Origin: Desulfosarcina sp.
Lineage (GTDB): Bacteria; Desulfobacterota; Desulfobacteria; Desulfobacterales; JAFDCJ01
NCBI GenBank assembly: GCA_029288035.1
Contig: JARFPZ010000489.1
Coordinates: 1-42,152 of the forward strand
Length of the DNA: 42,152 nt
Direction of reading: 5' to 3'
Shown: piece after piece, positions 1 to 8,877 of the stretch
Position numbering within the stretch: position 1 is the stretch's first letter
Layout: every line of letters begins with the position of its first letter
Translations under genes and position numbers: made by a program
Notes under the pieces: model-generated
Database searches by the model: none
Seen by the model: only the letters and a program-made list of their open reading frames with translations
What the model was told of the DNA's origin: nothing

Positions 1-2
1 TA

Positions 3-1583
3 ATGGAAACCGCGCCGATGGCGCCCATGGATTATATTCAAATCCTCAAGCGCCGCAAGTGGAGCCTGCTGCTACCGGCTGTGATTGTTTTTCTGATTGC
101 AGTTGTGGTTGCCCTGGCCCTGCCGTCTATCTACATGTCAACCTCCACTATTTTGATCGAGGAACAGGACATTCCGGCGGATTTTGTGATGACCATGGTA
201 ACCAGCTATGTCGAGCAACGCCTTCAATCCATCAACCAGCGGATGATGAGCTTTACCAAGCTTTCTGAAATTATCCAGCGCTTTGATCTTTACCCGGAAT
301 TGCGAGACAAGCTGACCTCCGAGGAAATCGTTGAAAAAATGAAAGAGGATACCGTCCTGGAACCGGTCAGCACGGAGGTGGTCGATCGCAGAACGGGGAG
401 ACCCTCGGCAGCCACCATCGCCTTCACCCTTTCATATCAGGGAAAAAATCCAAATACCGTTCAGCAGGTTGCCAATGTTCTGACCTCTTTGTTTTTATCG
501 GAAAACCTCCAGGTCCGCGAAACACAAGCCAAAGAAACGGCAGCCTTTCTCGAATCCGAGATGGAAAAGATCAAAGACAAACTGGCCGATTTGGAAGCTC
601 GGGTCGCCAAGTTTAAAAATGAGCATATCAATGAGCTTCCGGAACTGCTGCAGCTCAATTTGCAGAGTTTGGATAGAATTGAGAGAGAAGAGACGCTGGC
701 AAAGGAACAGTTGCGTAACCTGAATGAAAGGAAAATATATTACCAGTCCCAGCTTGCGGGCATCGAACCATACCTCGAAACAGAAGAAGACATGGTCAGC
801 CAGCGAAGGTTGGAGGAACTCAAAGTCGAGCTGGTGCACCTGACCAAGACGTTCTCCGATGAATACCCGGACGTAAGGAAAGCCCGCGCTGAAATTAAAG
901 ATCTTGAAAAACAGTTGACTGCGGCCGGAGCCACTCGCAAAGCCAACAAGAAACCGCCTGACAACCCGGCCTACATCAACCTGGCAGCCCAATTAACCAA
1001 CGCCCAAGCGGACATTAAACTGATACAACATCAGATAAAAGAATTGGATCTTTCTGCCACGGAATTTCGCCGTCGTATCGCCGCAACGCCTGACGTCGAA
1101 GAAGCTTACAACGCCCTTTTAGCAGAACGCAACAATACCCAGGCCAAATTCGATGATTTGATGCGCAAACATATGGAAGCCGGGGTGGCCCAGGGGCTCG
1201 AAAAGGAACAAAAAGGCGAGCGCTTCACCCTGATCGACCCCGCCCGGCTGCCCCAAAAACCGTTCAAGCCCAACCGGCTGGCTATCATGTTGATCGGTCT
1301 GGTGCTGGGAATCGGTGCCGGTATCGGTTTTGCCGCGATAAGGGAATTCAGTGACGATGCCGTGCGCAACCCCGACCAATTGGAGCTGGCCACCAAGTTT
1401 CCGGTGCTGGCCGGCATTCCGCCGATCATCACCCAAAAAGACCTTGTCCGCAGGCGCTGGAAACGGCTTGCCCTGGCCACTGGAACCATCGGGATCATCG
1501 TGGCGGGCATTGCGGTATTTCACTTTATGGTGATGGATCTGAATATCTTCTGGGCCAAGCTGATGCGGCGGCTGCTTATTTAG
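3..1583 (+). CDS. Wzz/GumC-type polysaccharide chain-length determinant protein
   Basis: Inner-membrane protein of the polysaccharide co-polymerase family, expected to set chain length and export of an exopolysaccharide together with the autokinase encoded next. The 526 residues start with a short cytoplasmic segment and a membrane helix at about 19-41. A long periplasmic part follows, with coiled-coil stretches at about 165-260 and 340-380 (the GNVR region). The proline-rich motif PQKPFKPNR precedes a second helix at about 425-447, and a third hydrophobic helix lies at about 488-512. The window opens with TAATG, so an upstream gene may end in a TAA that overlaps this ATG; that is inference because the upstream sequence is missing. 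Thirteen bases separate it from the kinase gene, which suggests one operon. Family assignment is secure; the polymer is unknown. Confidence 0.87.
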   Translation: METAPMAPMDYIQILKRRKWSLLLPAVIVFLIAVVVALALPSIYMSTSTILIEEQDIPADFVMTMVTSYVEQRLQSINQRMMSFTKLSEIIQRFDLYPELRDKLTSEEIVEKMKEDTVLEPVSTEVVDRRTGRPSAATIAFTLSYQGKNPNTVQQVANVLTSLFLSENLQVRETQAKETAAFLESEMEKIKDKLADLEARVAKFKNEHINELPELLQLNLQSLDRIEREETLAKEQLRNLNERKIYYQSQLAGIEPYLETEEDMVSQRRLEELKVELVHLTKTFSDEYPDVRKARAEIKDLEKQLTAAGATRKANKKPPDNPAYINLAAQLTNAQADIKLIQHQIKELDLSATEFRRRIAATPDVEEAYNALLAERNNTQAKFDDLMRKHMEAGVAQGLEKEQKGERFTLIDPARLPQKPFKPNRLAIMLIGLVLGIGAGIGFAAIREFSDDAVRNPDQLELATKFPVLAGIPPIITQKDLVRRRWKRLALATGTIGIIVAGIAVFHFMVMDLNIFWAKLMRRLLI

Positions 1584-1596
1584 AACGGAGTGATTC

Positions 1597-2433
1597 ATGA
1601 AACTGAGGAAGGCACTGGATAGGGCCAAACTGGCCCGCGAAGGGCTGGTTCCAGCCAGTCTGGTTGAAAATAAAAAAATAAAAGAAATAAAACCCCCAAA
1701 AGAATGGCGTCCCCCCTTATACTCCAAATCCACGCGTATCGCCTTGAACAGAAACACCGTTTTAGACAACCGCTGCGTTTGCATCGAGCCGAATTCGCCT
1801 GAAATAGATTGTTACAAGGTATTACGGACCAAAATCCAGCTGATTACCAGGGAGGAGGGGTGGAACACGGTGATGATCACCAGCCCCCGGCCCGCCGAAG
1901 GCAAAACCCTGACCGCTATCAACCTTGCGCTGACGTTCTCAAAGGTCTACAATCAGACGGTTTTGCTGGTTGACTGTGATTTGCGTCATCAGAATGTCCA
2001 CAAGCTTCTGGGATTTCAAAGCGATTCGGGCTTGATGAACTACCTATTGAAGGGCCAGCCCCTTGAAGAGCTCATAATCTGGCCGGGTGTTGATAAACTA
2101 ACCCTTATCTCCGGTGGACAGACGCTGGACAACAGCTCCGAACTGATCGGCTCGCCCCAGATGAAGATCCTGATTCAGGAGATGAAATCCCGCTACGAGG
2201 ACCGTTATGTAATTTTCGATACGGCGCCGCTTCTCATCGGCGATGATGCCATCGCACTGGCGCACTATATTGACAGCATCATTATGGTGGTCGAAGAAGG
2301 ACGCACCTCAATCAAAGATGTCAAAAAAGCCCTCGAAATGCTGCCCCAGGAAAAATTCCTCGGCTTTGTATTGAACCGTCAGACGGGCGCTTTGGCGGAT
2401 AGATACTACGGTTATTATAAAGGTCATCGATAA
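1597..2433 (+). CDS. BY-type tyrosine autokinase of exopolysaccharide synthesis (CpsD/Wzc C-domain family)
   Basis: Cytoplasmic bacterial tyrosine kinase that normally pairs with a Wzz-like membrane activator, here the preceding gene. Visible motifs in the 278 residues are a Walker A variant SPRPAEGKT at about 95-104, the family-specific Walker A' LLVDCDLR at about 123-131, and Walker B VIFDTAPLL near 205. The protein ends in a tyrosine cluster (YYGYY, about 270-274), the usual site of autophosphorylation. The N-terminal 70 residues are basic and poorly conserved. GGAGTG lies just before the ATG. Splitting kinase and membrane activator into two genes is the Gram-positive-like arrangement and is also common in Desulfobacterota. 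Regulation of polymer length by cycling phosphorylation is family knowledge, not seen here. Confidence 0.88.
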   Translation: MKLRKALDRAKLAREGLVPASLVENKKIKEIKPPKEWRPPLYSKSTRIALNRNTVLDNRCVCIEPNSPEIDCYKVLRTKIQLITREEGWNTVMITSPRPAEGKTLTAINLALTFSKVYNQTVLLVDCDLRHQNVHKLLGFQSDSGLMNYLLKGQPLEELIIWPGVDKLTLISGGQTLDNSSELIGSPQMKILIQEMKSRYEDRYVIFDTAPLLIGDDAIALAHYIDSIIMVVEEGRTSIKDVKKALEMLPQEKFLGFVLNRQTGALADRYYGYYKGHR

Positions 2434-2724
2434 GCTTCTTCAATCCCCAAATCCCTCAATTCCTGAATTAAACCCCTTTCCTATTTTTTACACAATCCCT
2501 AATTCTGGATCCTTAACCCCCTGCCCCGAGCTCTGAACGATTAATTGCTGTCAGCCCTCCCAGCTTCTTTTACTTCACATTCCCCGCCTGCCCTGTTAAA
2601 CGCGAAGCCTGTTTATCTGGGGTAGGTAGGAACTATCGTACCGGGGTGAAATATACGTTAAAATTATCCTTGGCTGGTAAAAGAATATATAATATATTTC
2701 GTATTAATGTTTAATTTAACATGA
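2434..2724. other. Gene-free spacer with a heptad array and an imperfect hairpin
   Basis: No credible gene. Positions 2441-2475 hold five degenerate 7-bp units (CAATCCC, CAAATCC, CTCAATT and similar), C-rich on the plus strand, like the arrays in other gaps of this window. Around 2590-2625 an imperfect stem pairs CCCTGTTAAAC with GTTTATCTGGGG and encloses a GCGAAGC motif at 2602-2608. The last 60 bases are very AT-rich. Confidence 0.5.
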
Positions 2725-3373
2725 ATCAGAAAAATAATTAAGGGTTATTACCTCTTCTCCGATTTAGACATCGATGAAGGCACGCTGCTGGCAATTGCGA
2801 ATAAAATTTACAAGCCATCCTACATTTCCTTTGAGACCGCCTTGTCCTATTACCGGTTGATTCCGGAAAGCATCTACATGATAACCTCAGCATCGACCAG
2901 ACGTACGTACCTGTTTGAAGCACCTATGGCAAGGTTTTCATACAGAACAATCAAATCGTCATTGTATTTTGGATATTTGGTGCTGGCCGGTGGTATAAAA
3001 ATGGCTTTCGTGGAAAAGGCGATCCTGGATTATTTATACATAAACCCCGCGGTTCGAACCGCTGATGATTTTGCTTCCCTGCGGATAAACAGGGAAGGGA
3101 TGCTGAGCCGCGTTAGTATGGAACGGTTCACAGGCTATGGGCCGCGACTTTTTCGATGTTGTTTTCCTGCTGGGAAAATCCGGAATTAATTTTGATTATT
3201 TGAATCGAAAAATGTCTGTCCGAAATAAAAAAGAGTTACGTGATAGATTGATTTTGCGGAATGCTCAACTGGATTTCAGTCGCTTGGCTAAAGATTTGGA
3301 GCCAGTTGTTTATTCTAAAAAGGAAGTGGACCGGGTGCGTATGTTCCCGGAGTTTATTCGGCAAGCAATTTGA
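2725..3373 (+). pseudogene. Decayed AbiE-type toxin-antitoxin remnant (AbiEi antitoxin fragment joined to AbiEii toxin C-terminus)
   Basis: Two frames carry fragments of neighbouring genes of a type IV toxin-antitoxin (AbiE) locus. The first frame, open from 2725 to 3189, reads KGYYLFSDLDIDEGTL, then SYISFETALSYYRLIPE, ITSASTRRTYLFE and VEKAILDYLY. These are typical of the AbiEi antitoxin core, beginning inside the winged-helix domain. It has no plausible start: the first usable codon is a TTG at 2842, and a stop lies at 2722-2724. From about 3137 another frame reads GRDFFDVVFLLGKSG to the stop at 3373, which matches the C-terminal end of AbiEii nucleotidyltransferase toxins. The antitoxin N-terminus, its C-terminal domain and the toxin catalytic region (GS...D motifs) are missing. 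The simplest reading is a deletion that fused the two genes near 3125-3137. No function is expected. Confidence 0.7.
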
Positions 3374-3716
3374 GACGGCCCCAGTTTAATAGCATCCGGC
3401 TGTCTGAGGAGCGCTTCGTTTATGGTCATAGGTTTTAGGCAAATAGGCTCAAGGCTAATTGTCCGTATCCGTCGGTGTGAGTCTGTGACGAATTTCCTTT
3501 AGTTTCATATCTTTTCTCTGCTTTCTCCGCGATCTCAGTGGTAATTTTTTCTGCTTTGAGACTTGAGCTTAATCGTCCGGGTCGAACTGTGGCTAATTTC
3601 ATAGAGGATTATCCCAACTTCCTCACTTCCCCGCTTTAAGTCTATCTGTCCGTGTGCGTCCGTGTGGGTCTGCCTGCCCAATGAAATGTTGATTCTTTTC
3701 TATTTCATCGGGGTGG
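3374..3716. other. Gene-free stretch with approximate direct repeats
   Basis: No gene is seen. The phrase TGTCCGTATCCGTCGGTGTG at about 3460 recurs in altered form as TGTCCGTGTGCGTCCGTGTG at about 3649, both on the plus strand. A phrase of the type CTCTGCTTTCTCCGCGATCT lies near 3515. A hairpin near the 3' end is listed separately. The region probably belongs with the toxin-antitoxin scar. Confidence 0.45.
3677..3712 (-). terminator. Hairpin just downstream of manC, possible terminator without U-tract
   Basis: CCCAATGAAAT (3677-3687) and ATTTCATCGGG (3702-3712) can form an 11-bp stem with one wobble pair and a 14-nt loop. It starts five bases after the manC stop on the minus strand. No T-run follows on either strand, so intrinsic termination is uncertain. 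It may instead protect the transcript 3' end. Confidence 0.4.
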
Positions 3717-5084
3717 CTAATCAGCCCCCTTACTCAAAACCTGAATCAGACAAATGGCCTGATTTCCCGTATTTTCAACCGTCACCATGCTTTTTCCCGT
3801 GATGACCTTCGACATTCCCTGGTCTAAATTGAGTGACGGTCCATCAGCGCTGACCCTGGCCGTGCCTCTTACTGCCACCAGGTGCATGACGGCAGAGGCA
3901 TCCACTTCCGTCTGCAGGTTTGATGCTGGATAAATCATCAGCCTCGCAACCGTGAAATCCTCTTTTTGTTCGAGCCATGTTCGACTTCCCCAGGGATAAT
4001 AGACGGTCCGGTGTTGATGATATTCTTTTCTGCCTGTCTCCTTCAGGCGGGTGACAATCGATTTAACATCGCGGCTGTGATCGAGGTCGGAGACAAATAT
4101 GGAATCCGGCGTTTCGACCACCACCGCATCTTTAAGCTGATTGACCGCAATCAGACGATCGCTTCCCAGAATGAAACAGCCCCGGGTGTCATTGGCAATC
4201 ACATCGCCGTCGATAACATTGAGATCGGCGTCTTTGGGCAAAAAATCATATAAAGATTTCCAGGATCCAATATCGCTCCACCCGAAATCGGAAGGCAGAA
4301 CCACGCCCCGGGTGGTTTTTTCCATGACGGCATAATCGATGGAGATATCCGGCAGGCGGTCATATTCCGCTTTGGTGATGGGGTGATCCGGGTCGAAAAT
4401 CGTATTCATTTTTTCGAGAAGGTCCGGTTGCCAGGTACGAAATTCATCCATAATGACGGATGCCTTGAATGCAAACATCCCGCTGTTCCAGAAAAAATTC
4501 CCGGCCTTGATGTATTGTTGGGCGGTCTTTTTGTCCGGTTTTTCAACAAATCGCTTGACGCGCAAGCCACCTCCGGAAACGGCAGTACCCCCTTCGACAT
4601 AACCGTAACCGGTCTCGGCATAATGAGGCTGAATACCGAAGGTAACGATGAAGTCTTGATCCGCCAGGCGGATGGCGGCCGCCAAGCGCTCATGAAACTG
4701 CGCGATATTTCCGATGACGTGATCAGCCGGAAATACACATAGCACGGCATCTTCTTCCTCACTCAAAATATGTAATACCGCTAGTAGTATCGCCGGGGCC
4801 GTGTTGCGCCCGCTGGGCTCACAGATGATCTTACCATCGGCCTGCAGACCGATATCCTGCATATGTCGGGTCGTCTCATGAAAATGTTGCTCGCCGCATA
4901 CGATTCTGACATGTTCCGTATCCAGCACCGGCGATAAGCGCTTGACGGTGCTCTGCACGAGGGAATCATCCCCGATGAATTTAACCAGCTGCTTTGGATA
5001 GAGCTGTCGGGAGACGGGCCACAATCGTGTTCCGGTTCCCCCGGCCAATAGAATTGCGTAAACCTTAGTTGCCGATGCCGCCAT
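3717..5084 (-). CDS. manC: Mannose-1-phosphate guanylyltransferase with degenerate C-terminal isomerase (cupin) domain
   Basis: Makes GDP-mannose from mannose-1-phosphate and GTP for surface polysaccharides, in the cytoplasm. The 455 residues have the nucleotidyltransferase signature LLAGGTGTRLWPVSR at about 11-25, followed by YPKQ, GYGYVEGG and VEKP. The C-terminal 100 residues align with the mannose-6-phosphate isomerase cupin of bifunctional ManC/AlgA proteins, entered by the conserved PWGS. The family's metal-site motif, usually of the form QxHxxRxEHW, is replaced by LQTEVDASAVMHLV, so isomerase activity is unlikely. AGAGGAAC before the ATG supports the start. It lies 58 bases downstream of dnaE on the same strand. 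The exopolysaccharide genes upstream of the toxin-antitoxin scar are plausible users of the product. Confidence 0.9.
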   Translation of the reverse strand: MAASATKVYAILLAGGTGTRLWPVSRQLYPKQLVKFIGDDSLVQSTVKRLSPVLDTEHVRIVCGEQHFHETTRHMQDIGLQADGKIICEPSGRNTAPAILLAVLHILSEEEDAVLCVFPADHVIGNIAQFHERLAAAIRLADQDFIVTFGIQPHYAETGYGYVEGGTAVSGGGLRVKRFVEKPDKKTAQQYIKAGNFFWNSGMFAFKASVIMDEFRTWQPDLLEKMNTIFDPDHPITKAEYDRLPDISIDYAVMEKTTRGVVLPSDFGWSDIGSWKSLYDFLPKDADLNVIDGDVIANDTRGCFILGSDRLIAVNQLKDAVVVETPDSIFVSDLDHSRDVKSIVTRLKETGRKEYHQHRTVYYPWGSRTWLEQKEDFTVARLMIYPASNLQTEVDASAVMHLVAVRGTARVSADGPSLNLDQGMSKVITGKSMVTVENTGNQAICLIQVLSKGAD

Positions 5085-5113
5085 GAAATGCGTTCCTCTT
5101 TAGTTGAAACTTC

Positions 5114-5142
5114 GTTGAATGGTTTACTGCTTGAATGGTTAT
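5114..5142. repeat. Short repeat array sharing its word with the array upstream of guaB
   Basis: GTTGAATGGTTTACTG at 5114-5129 is identical to 10375-10390 in the guaB upstream array, and both continue with related GGTT-rich units. Here it fills most of the 58-bp dnaE-manC gap, without an inverted partner. Confidence 0.55.
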
Positions 5143-8100
5143 TTAGTTTCGAAATTTTCCGCGGCCGTTGCCCCCGTTCGGCACCACCGAGGCGGGCGCC
5201 GTACTGCAACGTGTTTCCACGGCATGATAACCCAGAAAGCCGTTTACTTCCCGCGTCAGAGCCCCCCCCGCTCTTAATTTGAACCCTTCCGGTAGGGCAA
5301 TGACGGCGTCCGTATTATCCGGACTTCGTAAATGCAGAAATGCCGGGCACCGTCCGGAATGTCTTTTGAGTATGGCATGCAAATTTTCCAGCCCTTCCCG
5401 ATCGGTGCGGCTTAATTCCAAATTAAAATGGACACTCGCGGTCCAGGTTTCCTCGGCCTTATCTATCGGAATTACCGTATCCGCCAGTATTTTAACAGAT
5501 TTTTCATCCTTTTGTACCTGGCCTTGAACGAGCACAGGACGATCCTCCTGGAGCAAATCCCTCACATCGGAAAACACCCGGGAAAAGACGATAACCTCCA
5601 CCGCTCCGTGCAGGTCCTCGATGGTCACAAATGCCATCAATTCCCCTTTTTTGGTTTTTATGTTTTTGGTGTTCCGCACAAGCCCGCCAATGCGTACGTT
5701 TCCCCCATCCTTGAGTTCCTTGATGGATATGGCATTGGCATTGGTGAATTTGTCCAATACTTCCTCATAGCGTGTCAAGGGATGACCGGACAAATAAAAC
5801 CCAAGGGCCTCCTTTTCAAAAATTAAAAGCTGTTTTTCATCCCATTCACCTATTTCCGGCAACGCGGGGGCGTTGATGCTGGCTTGTTTGTCTCCCATAT
5901 CAAACAGGCCCATTTGAGGATCGGTGCGTTCTTTCTGGACCCGCTGACCATATTCAAGCGCACTTTCAAGCGCAGCCATCATCTGGGATCGTTTGGCACC
6001 GGTACTGTCGAACGCGCCGCTTTTGATCAGGCTTTCAATAACCCGCTTGTTGACTTTTTTCAGATCGACCCGTTCGCAGAAATCAAACAACGATTCAAAG
6101 GGTTTATCCGCGCGACTGGCGATGATGGATTCAATGGCGCTTTCACCGACATTTTTTACGGCCACCAGCCCGAAGCGAATCCGGGAGCCGTCCACCACAA
6201 AATCAGTATCGCTTTTATTGATATCCGGCGGCAGGATCGGGATGTCGTGATGGCGGCATTCAGCGATAAATTTTACCACACCGTCGGTGGAATGCATTTC
6301 ACTGGTCAGCAGGGATGCCATAATTTCTACCGGAAAATGGGCCTTTAAAAAAGCGGTCTGATAGGCAATCAAGGCGTAGGCGGCGCTGTGGGATTTGTTG
6401 AATCCGTACCCGCCGAATTTTTCAATCAGGTCGAAGAGCTTTTTGGCCTTTTTCTCAGATATTTTGTTGGCCACTGCCCCCTCCACAAAGCGCTGGCGAT
6501 GCCGCGCCATGATTTCGACAATTTTCTTGCCCATGGCCTTGCGCAGGTCGTCGGCTTCTGCCATGGAATAGTTGGCCAGATCGGCGGCAATTTTCATGAC
6601 CTGTTCCTGATATACGATCACCCCATAGGTTTCCCTGAGGATCGGTTCGAGTTCAGGTACCATATATTCCACCGCTTTTCTCCCGTGCTTGCGGGCCACA
6701 TAGTCATCAATCATCCCGCTTTCCATAGGACCGGGGCGATAAAGGGCCACCCGCGCAATGATGTCATCGAAACACTCCGGCCGTAAGCGCACAAGCAGAT
6801 CTTTCATACCCGAGCTTTCAAGCTGAAACACACCGGTGGTATCGCCGGCGGATAAAAGCCGGTAAGTGGCCGCGTCGGTCAACTCGATTTTTTCCAGATC
6901 CGGCACTGTCTTCCCCTGCCGGGCAATTAATTCAAGGGTTTTGGCGATGACTGTCAGGTTGCGCAGTCCGAGAAAATCAAATTTCACAAGTCCGATCTTT
7001 TCGACGACTTTCATATCGAACTGGGTCACTACCTCTCCTTTTTTGCCCTTGTAAAGGGGAAGATAATCGATCAACGGTTTGTCGGCAATGACCACCCCGG
7101 CAGCATGGGTGGACGCATGCCGCGGAAGACCTTCGAGTACTCGGCAGATCCGTATCAGTTCCGCCACCTTGGGGTCTTCCTCGACCCGTTCCATTAGCCG
7201 GGGTTCCTGCTTCAAGGCCCCGTCAAGGCTGATATTCAATTGGTCCGGCACCATTTTAGCGATGGCATCCACTTCTCGCAAGGGTATGTCCAGAGCCCGG
7301 CCCACATCGCGAATGACCGCCCGGGTTTTGAGTTTCCCGAAAGTGATGATCTGGGCCACATAATCGCCGCCGCCGTATTTATCGACCACGTATTTATAGA
7401 TCTCTTCGCGACCGTCGATACAAAAATCCACATCGATATCCGGCATACTTTTGCGGGCCGGATTGAGAAATCGTTCAAAAATCAAGCCGTGGTAAATGGG
7501 ATCCAGATCGGTGATTCCCAGACTATAGGCCACCAGGCTGCCGGCGGCCGATCCTCTGCCTGGCCCCACCGGCACACCGGAGGCCTTGGCATGCCGAATG
7601 AAATCGGCAACAATCAAAAAGTATCCCGAAAATCCCATTTCTTTAATGACCGAAATTTCGTATTCGATACGGTCGCGATAAACGGCTTCATCAAACTGCG
7701 GGTTGATGCTTTGAACCCGTTCGAGAATACTCACGAATCCTGCCTGCACGTTTTGTTCGAAGAGCTCGTCCGCTGTCTGCTCCGAACCGGTGTCAAATTT
7801 CGGAAAGTGATAGGTTTTAAAATCGAAATCCAAATTGCAGCGCCGGGCAATGTCCACGGTATTGCTGATGGCATCCGGGTAGGCATTAAATGAAGCAACC
7901 ATTTCCTCTTTTGATTTAAAATACAGCTGATCGGTTCGAAATTGCAGGCGGTTGGTATCGTGGATGGTTTTACCGGTTTGAATGCACAACAATACATCAT
8001 GAGCGCGCACATCTTCCCTGTCCAGGTAATGGCAGTCATTGCTGGCCACCAGGGGAATTGACAGCCGTTGGCTCATATCCAAAAGGGCTTCGTTGACACG

Positions 8101-8667
8101 ATCCTGAATCTCGATACCGTTGTTTTGCACCTCCAGGTAAAAGCGGTTTTCTCCGAAAATTTCCTGATACTCCCGGGCCGCCGCATCTGCGACCTCCGTT
8201 TTGCTATCCTGGATCCGTCGCGGAATCTCGCCGTGCAGACAGGCGGTCATGGCAATCAATCCCTCGTGGTGCTCTCTGAGGATCTGCTTATCGATACGTG
8301 GTTTGTAATAAAAACCCTCAAGCTGAGCAACGGAGGCCAATTTACAAAGGTTGCGGTAACCTTCCTGATTTTCAGCCAAAAGGATCAAATGACAAAGATC
8401 CCGGTTGTCTATCGGTGTTTTGTCGAATCGTGTTCTGGGGGCGACATAAATTTCGATGCCGATAATGGGTTTGATGCCGGCCTTGGTCGCTTTTTCATAA
8501 AACTCAACGGCACCGAACATGGTTCCGTGATCAGTGGTAGCCACCGAGTGCATGCCGAATTGCTCAGCACGCTGCAACAGGTCGTCGATGCGAATGGCAC
8601 CATCTAAAAGGCTGTATTGAGTATGCACATGGAGATGGACGAAATCAGGGACGGATTTTTGGTTCAT
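5143..8667 (-). CDS. dnaE: DNA polymerase III alpha subunit
   Basis: Catalytic subunit of the replicative DNA polymerase. At 1174 residues it matches full-length DnaE1. The N-terminal PHP domain begins FVHLHVHTQYSLLDG. The polymerase core has GPGRGSAAGSLVAY near 370 and the catalytic acidic motif PDIDVDFC near 405. A tandem helix-hairpin-helix region follows GFNKSHSAAYALIAY. An OB-fold domain lies at about 980-1060 (VRIGGLVRNTKNIKTKKGEL). AAAAGGT lies 10 bases upstream of the ATG. No intein or frameshift is present. guaB lies upstream on the same strand, 210 bases away across a repeat element, and manC lies downstream. Essential housekeeping gene; assignment is certain. Confidence 0.98.
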   Translation of the reverse strand: MNQKSVPDFVHLHVHTQYSLLDGAIRIDDLLQRAEQFGMHSVATTDHGTMFGAVEFYEKATKAGIKPIIGIEIYVAPRTRFDKTPIDNRDLCHLILLAENQEGYRNLCKLASVAQLEGFYYKPRIDKQILREHHEGLIAMTACLHGEIPRRIQDSKTEVADAAAREYQEIFGENRFYLEVQNNGIEIQDRVNEALLDMSQRLSIPLVASNDCHYLDREDVRAHDVLLCIQTGKTIHDTNRLQFRTDQLYFKSKEEMVASFNAYPDAISNTVDIARRCNLDFDFKTYHFPKFDTGSEQTADELFEQNVQAGFVSILERVQSINPQFDEAVYRDRIEYEISVIKEMGFSGYFLIVADFIRHAKASGVPVGPGRGSAAGSLVAYSLGITDLDPIYHGLIFERFLNPARKSMPDIDVDFCIDGREEIYKYVVDKYGGGDYVAQIITFGKLKTRAVIRDVGRALDIPLREVDAIAKMVPDQLNISLDGALKQEPRLMERVEEDPKVAELIRICRVLEGLPRHASTHAAGVVIADKPLIDYLPLYKGKKGEVVTQFDMKVVEKIGLVKFDFLGLRNLTVIAKTLELIARQGKTVPDLEKIELTDAATYRLLSAGDTTGVFQLESSGMKDLLVRLRPECFDDIIARVALYRPGPMESGMIDDYVARKHGRKAVEYMVPELEPILRETYGVIVYQEQVMKIAADLANYSMAEADDLRKAMGKKIVEIMARHRQRFVEGAVANKISEKKAKKLFDLIEKFGGYGFNKSHSAAYALIAYQTAFLKAHFPVEIMASLLTSEMHSTDGVVKFIAECRHHDIPILPPDINKSDTDFVVDGSRIRFGLVAVKNVGESAIESIIASRADKPFESLFDFCERVDLKKVNKRVIESLIKSGAFDSTGAKRSQMMAALESALEYGQRVQKERTDPQMGLFDMGDKQASINAPALPEIGEWDEKQLLIFEKEALGFYLSGHPLTRYEEVLDKFTNANAISIKELKDGGNVRIGGLVRNTKNIKTKKGELMAFVTIEDLHGAVEVIVFSRVFSDVRDLLQEDRPVLVQGQVQKDEKSVKILADTVIPIDKAEETWTASVHFNLELSRTDREGLENLHAILKRHSGRCPAFLHLRSPDNTDAVIALPEGFKLRAGGALTREVNGFLGYHAVETRCSTAPASVVPNGGNGRGKFRN

Positions 8668-8730
8668 GGGATAATATACCTTTTATTAAGTATGCAGCAA
8701 TATGGATAAGTCTTAGTTCGGAGCTAATCG

Positions 8731-8816
8731 CATGGCGCAGAGAGCAGAGAGCAATGAACTTCATTTAAACCCGGGTGTTAAACGCTATGCGCTTTGCACG
8801 ATGCCCTCTGCTATCC
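8731..8816. repeat. Inverted pair of heptad arrays between guaB and dnaE
   Basis: The left arm (8731-8756) reads GGCGCAG AGAGCAG AGAGCAA. The right arm (8783-8816) reads CGCTATG CGCTTTG CACGATG CCCTCTG CTATCC, which is the same type of word in reverse complement. The 26-bp core is short. The word resembles the inner word of the alaS-recA element. Confidence 0.6.
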
Positions 8817-8877
8817 AAAGCCTGCAGTGATTTCACCCCAGGCAGCTTACCGGAAAAAAATCACTTATAAAGCGAAA

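Noticed and set aside
495-1784. Long minus-strand frames (165 and 221 codons) opposite the chain-length and kinase genes
   Set aside because: They are antisense to clear coding sequence and resemble no protein family.
3045-3065. GGTTCGAACC resembling a tRNA T-loop
   Set aside because: It lies inside the antitoxin remnant reading frame, and no acceptor, D or anticodon stem can be built around it.
7240-7893. 217-codon plus-strand frame opposite dnaE
   Set aside because: It is a shadow of dnaE codon bias; dnaE itself is intact and conserved across the span.
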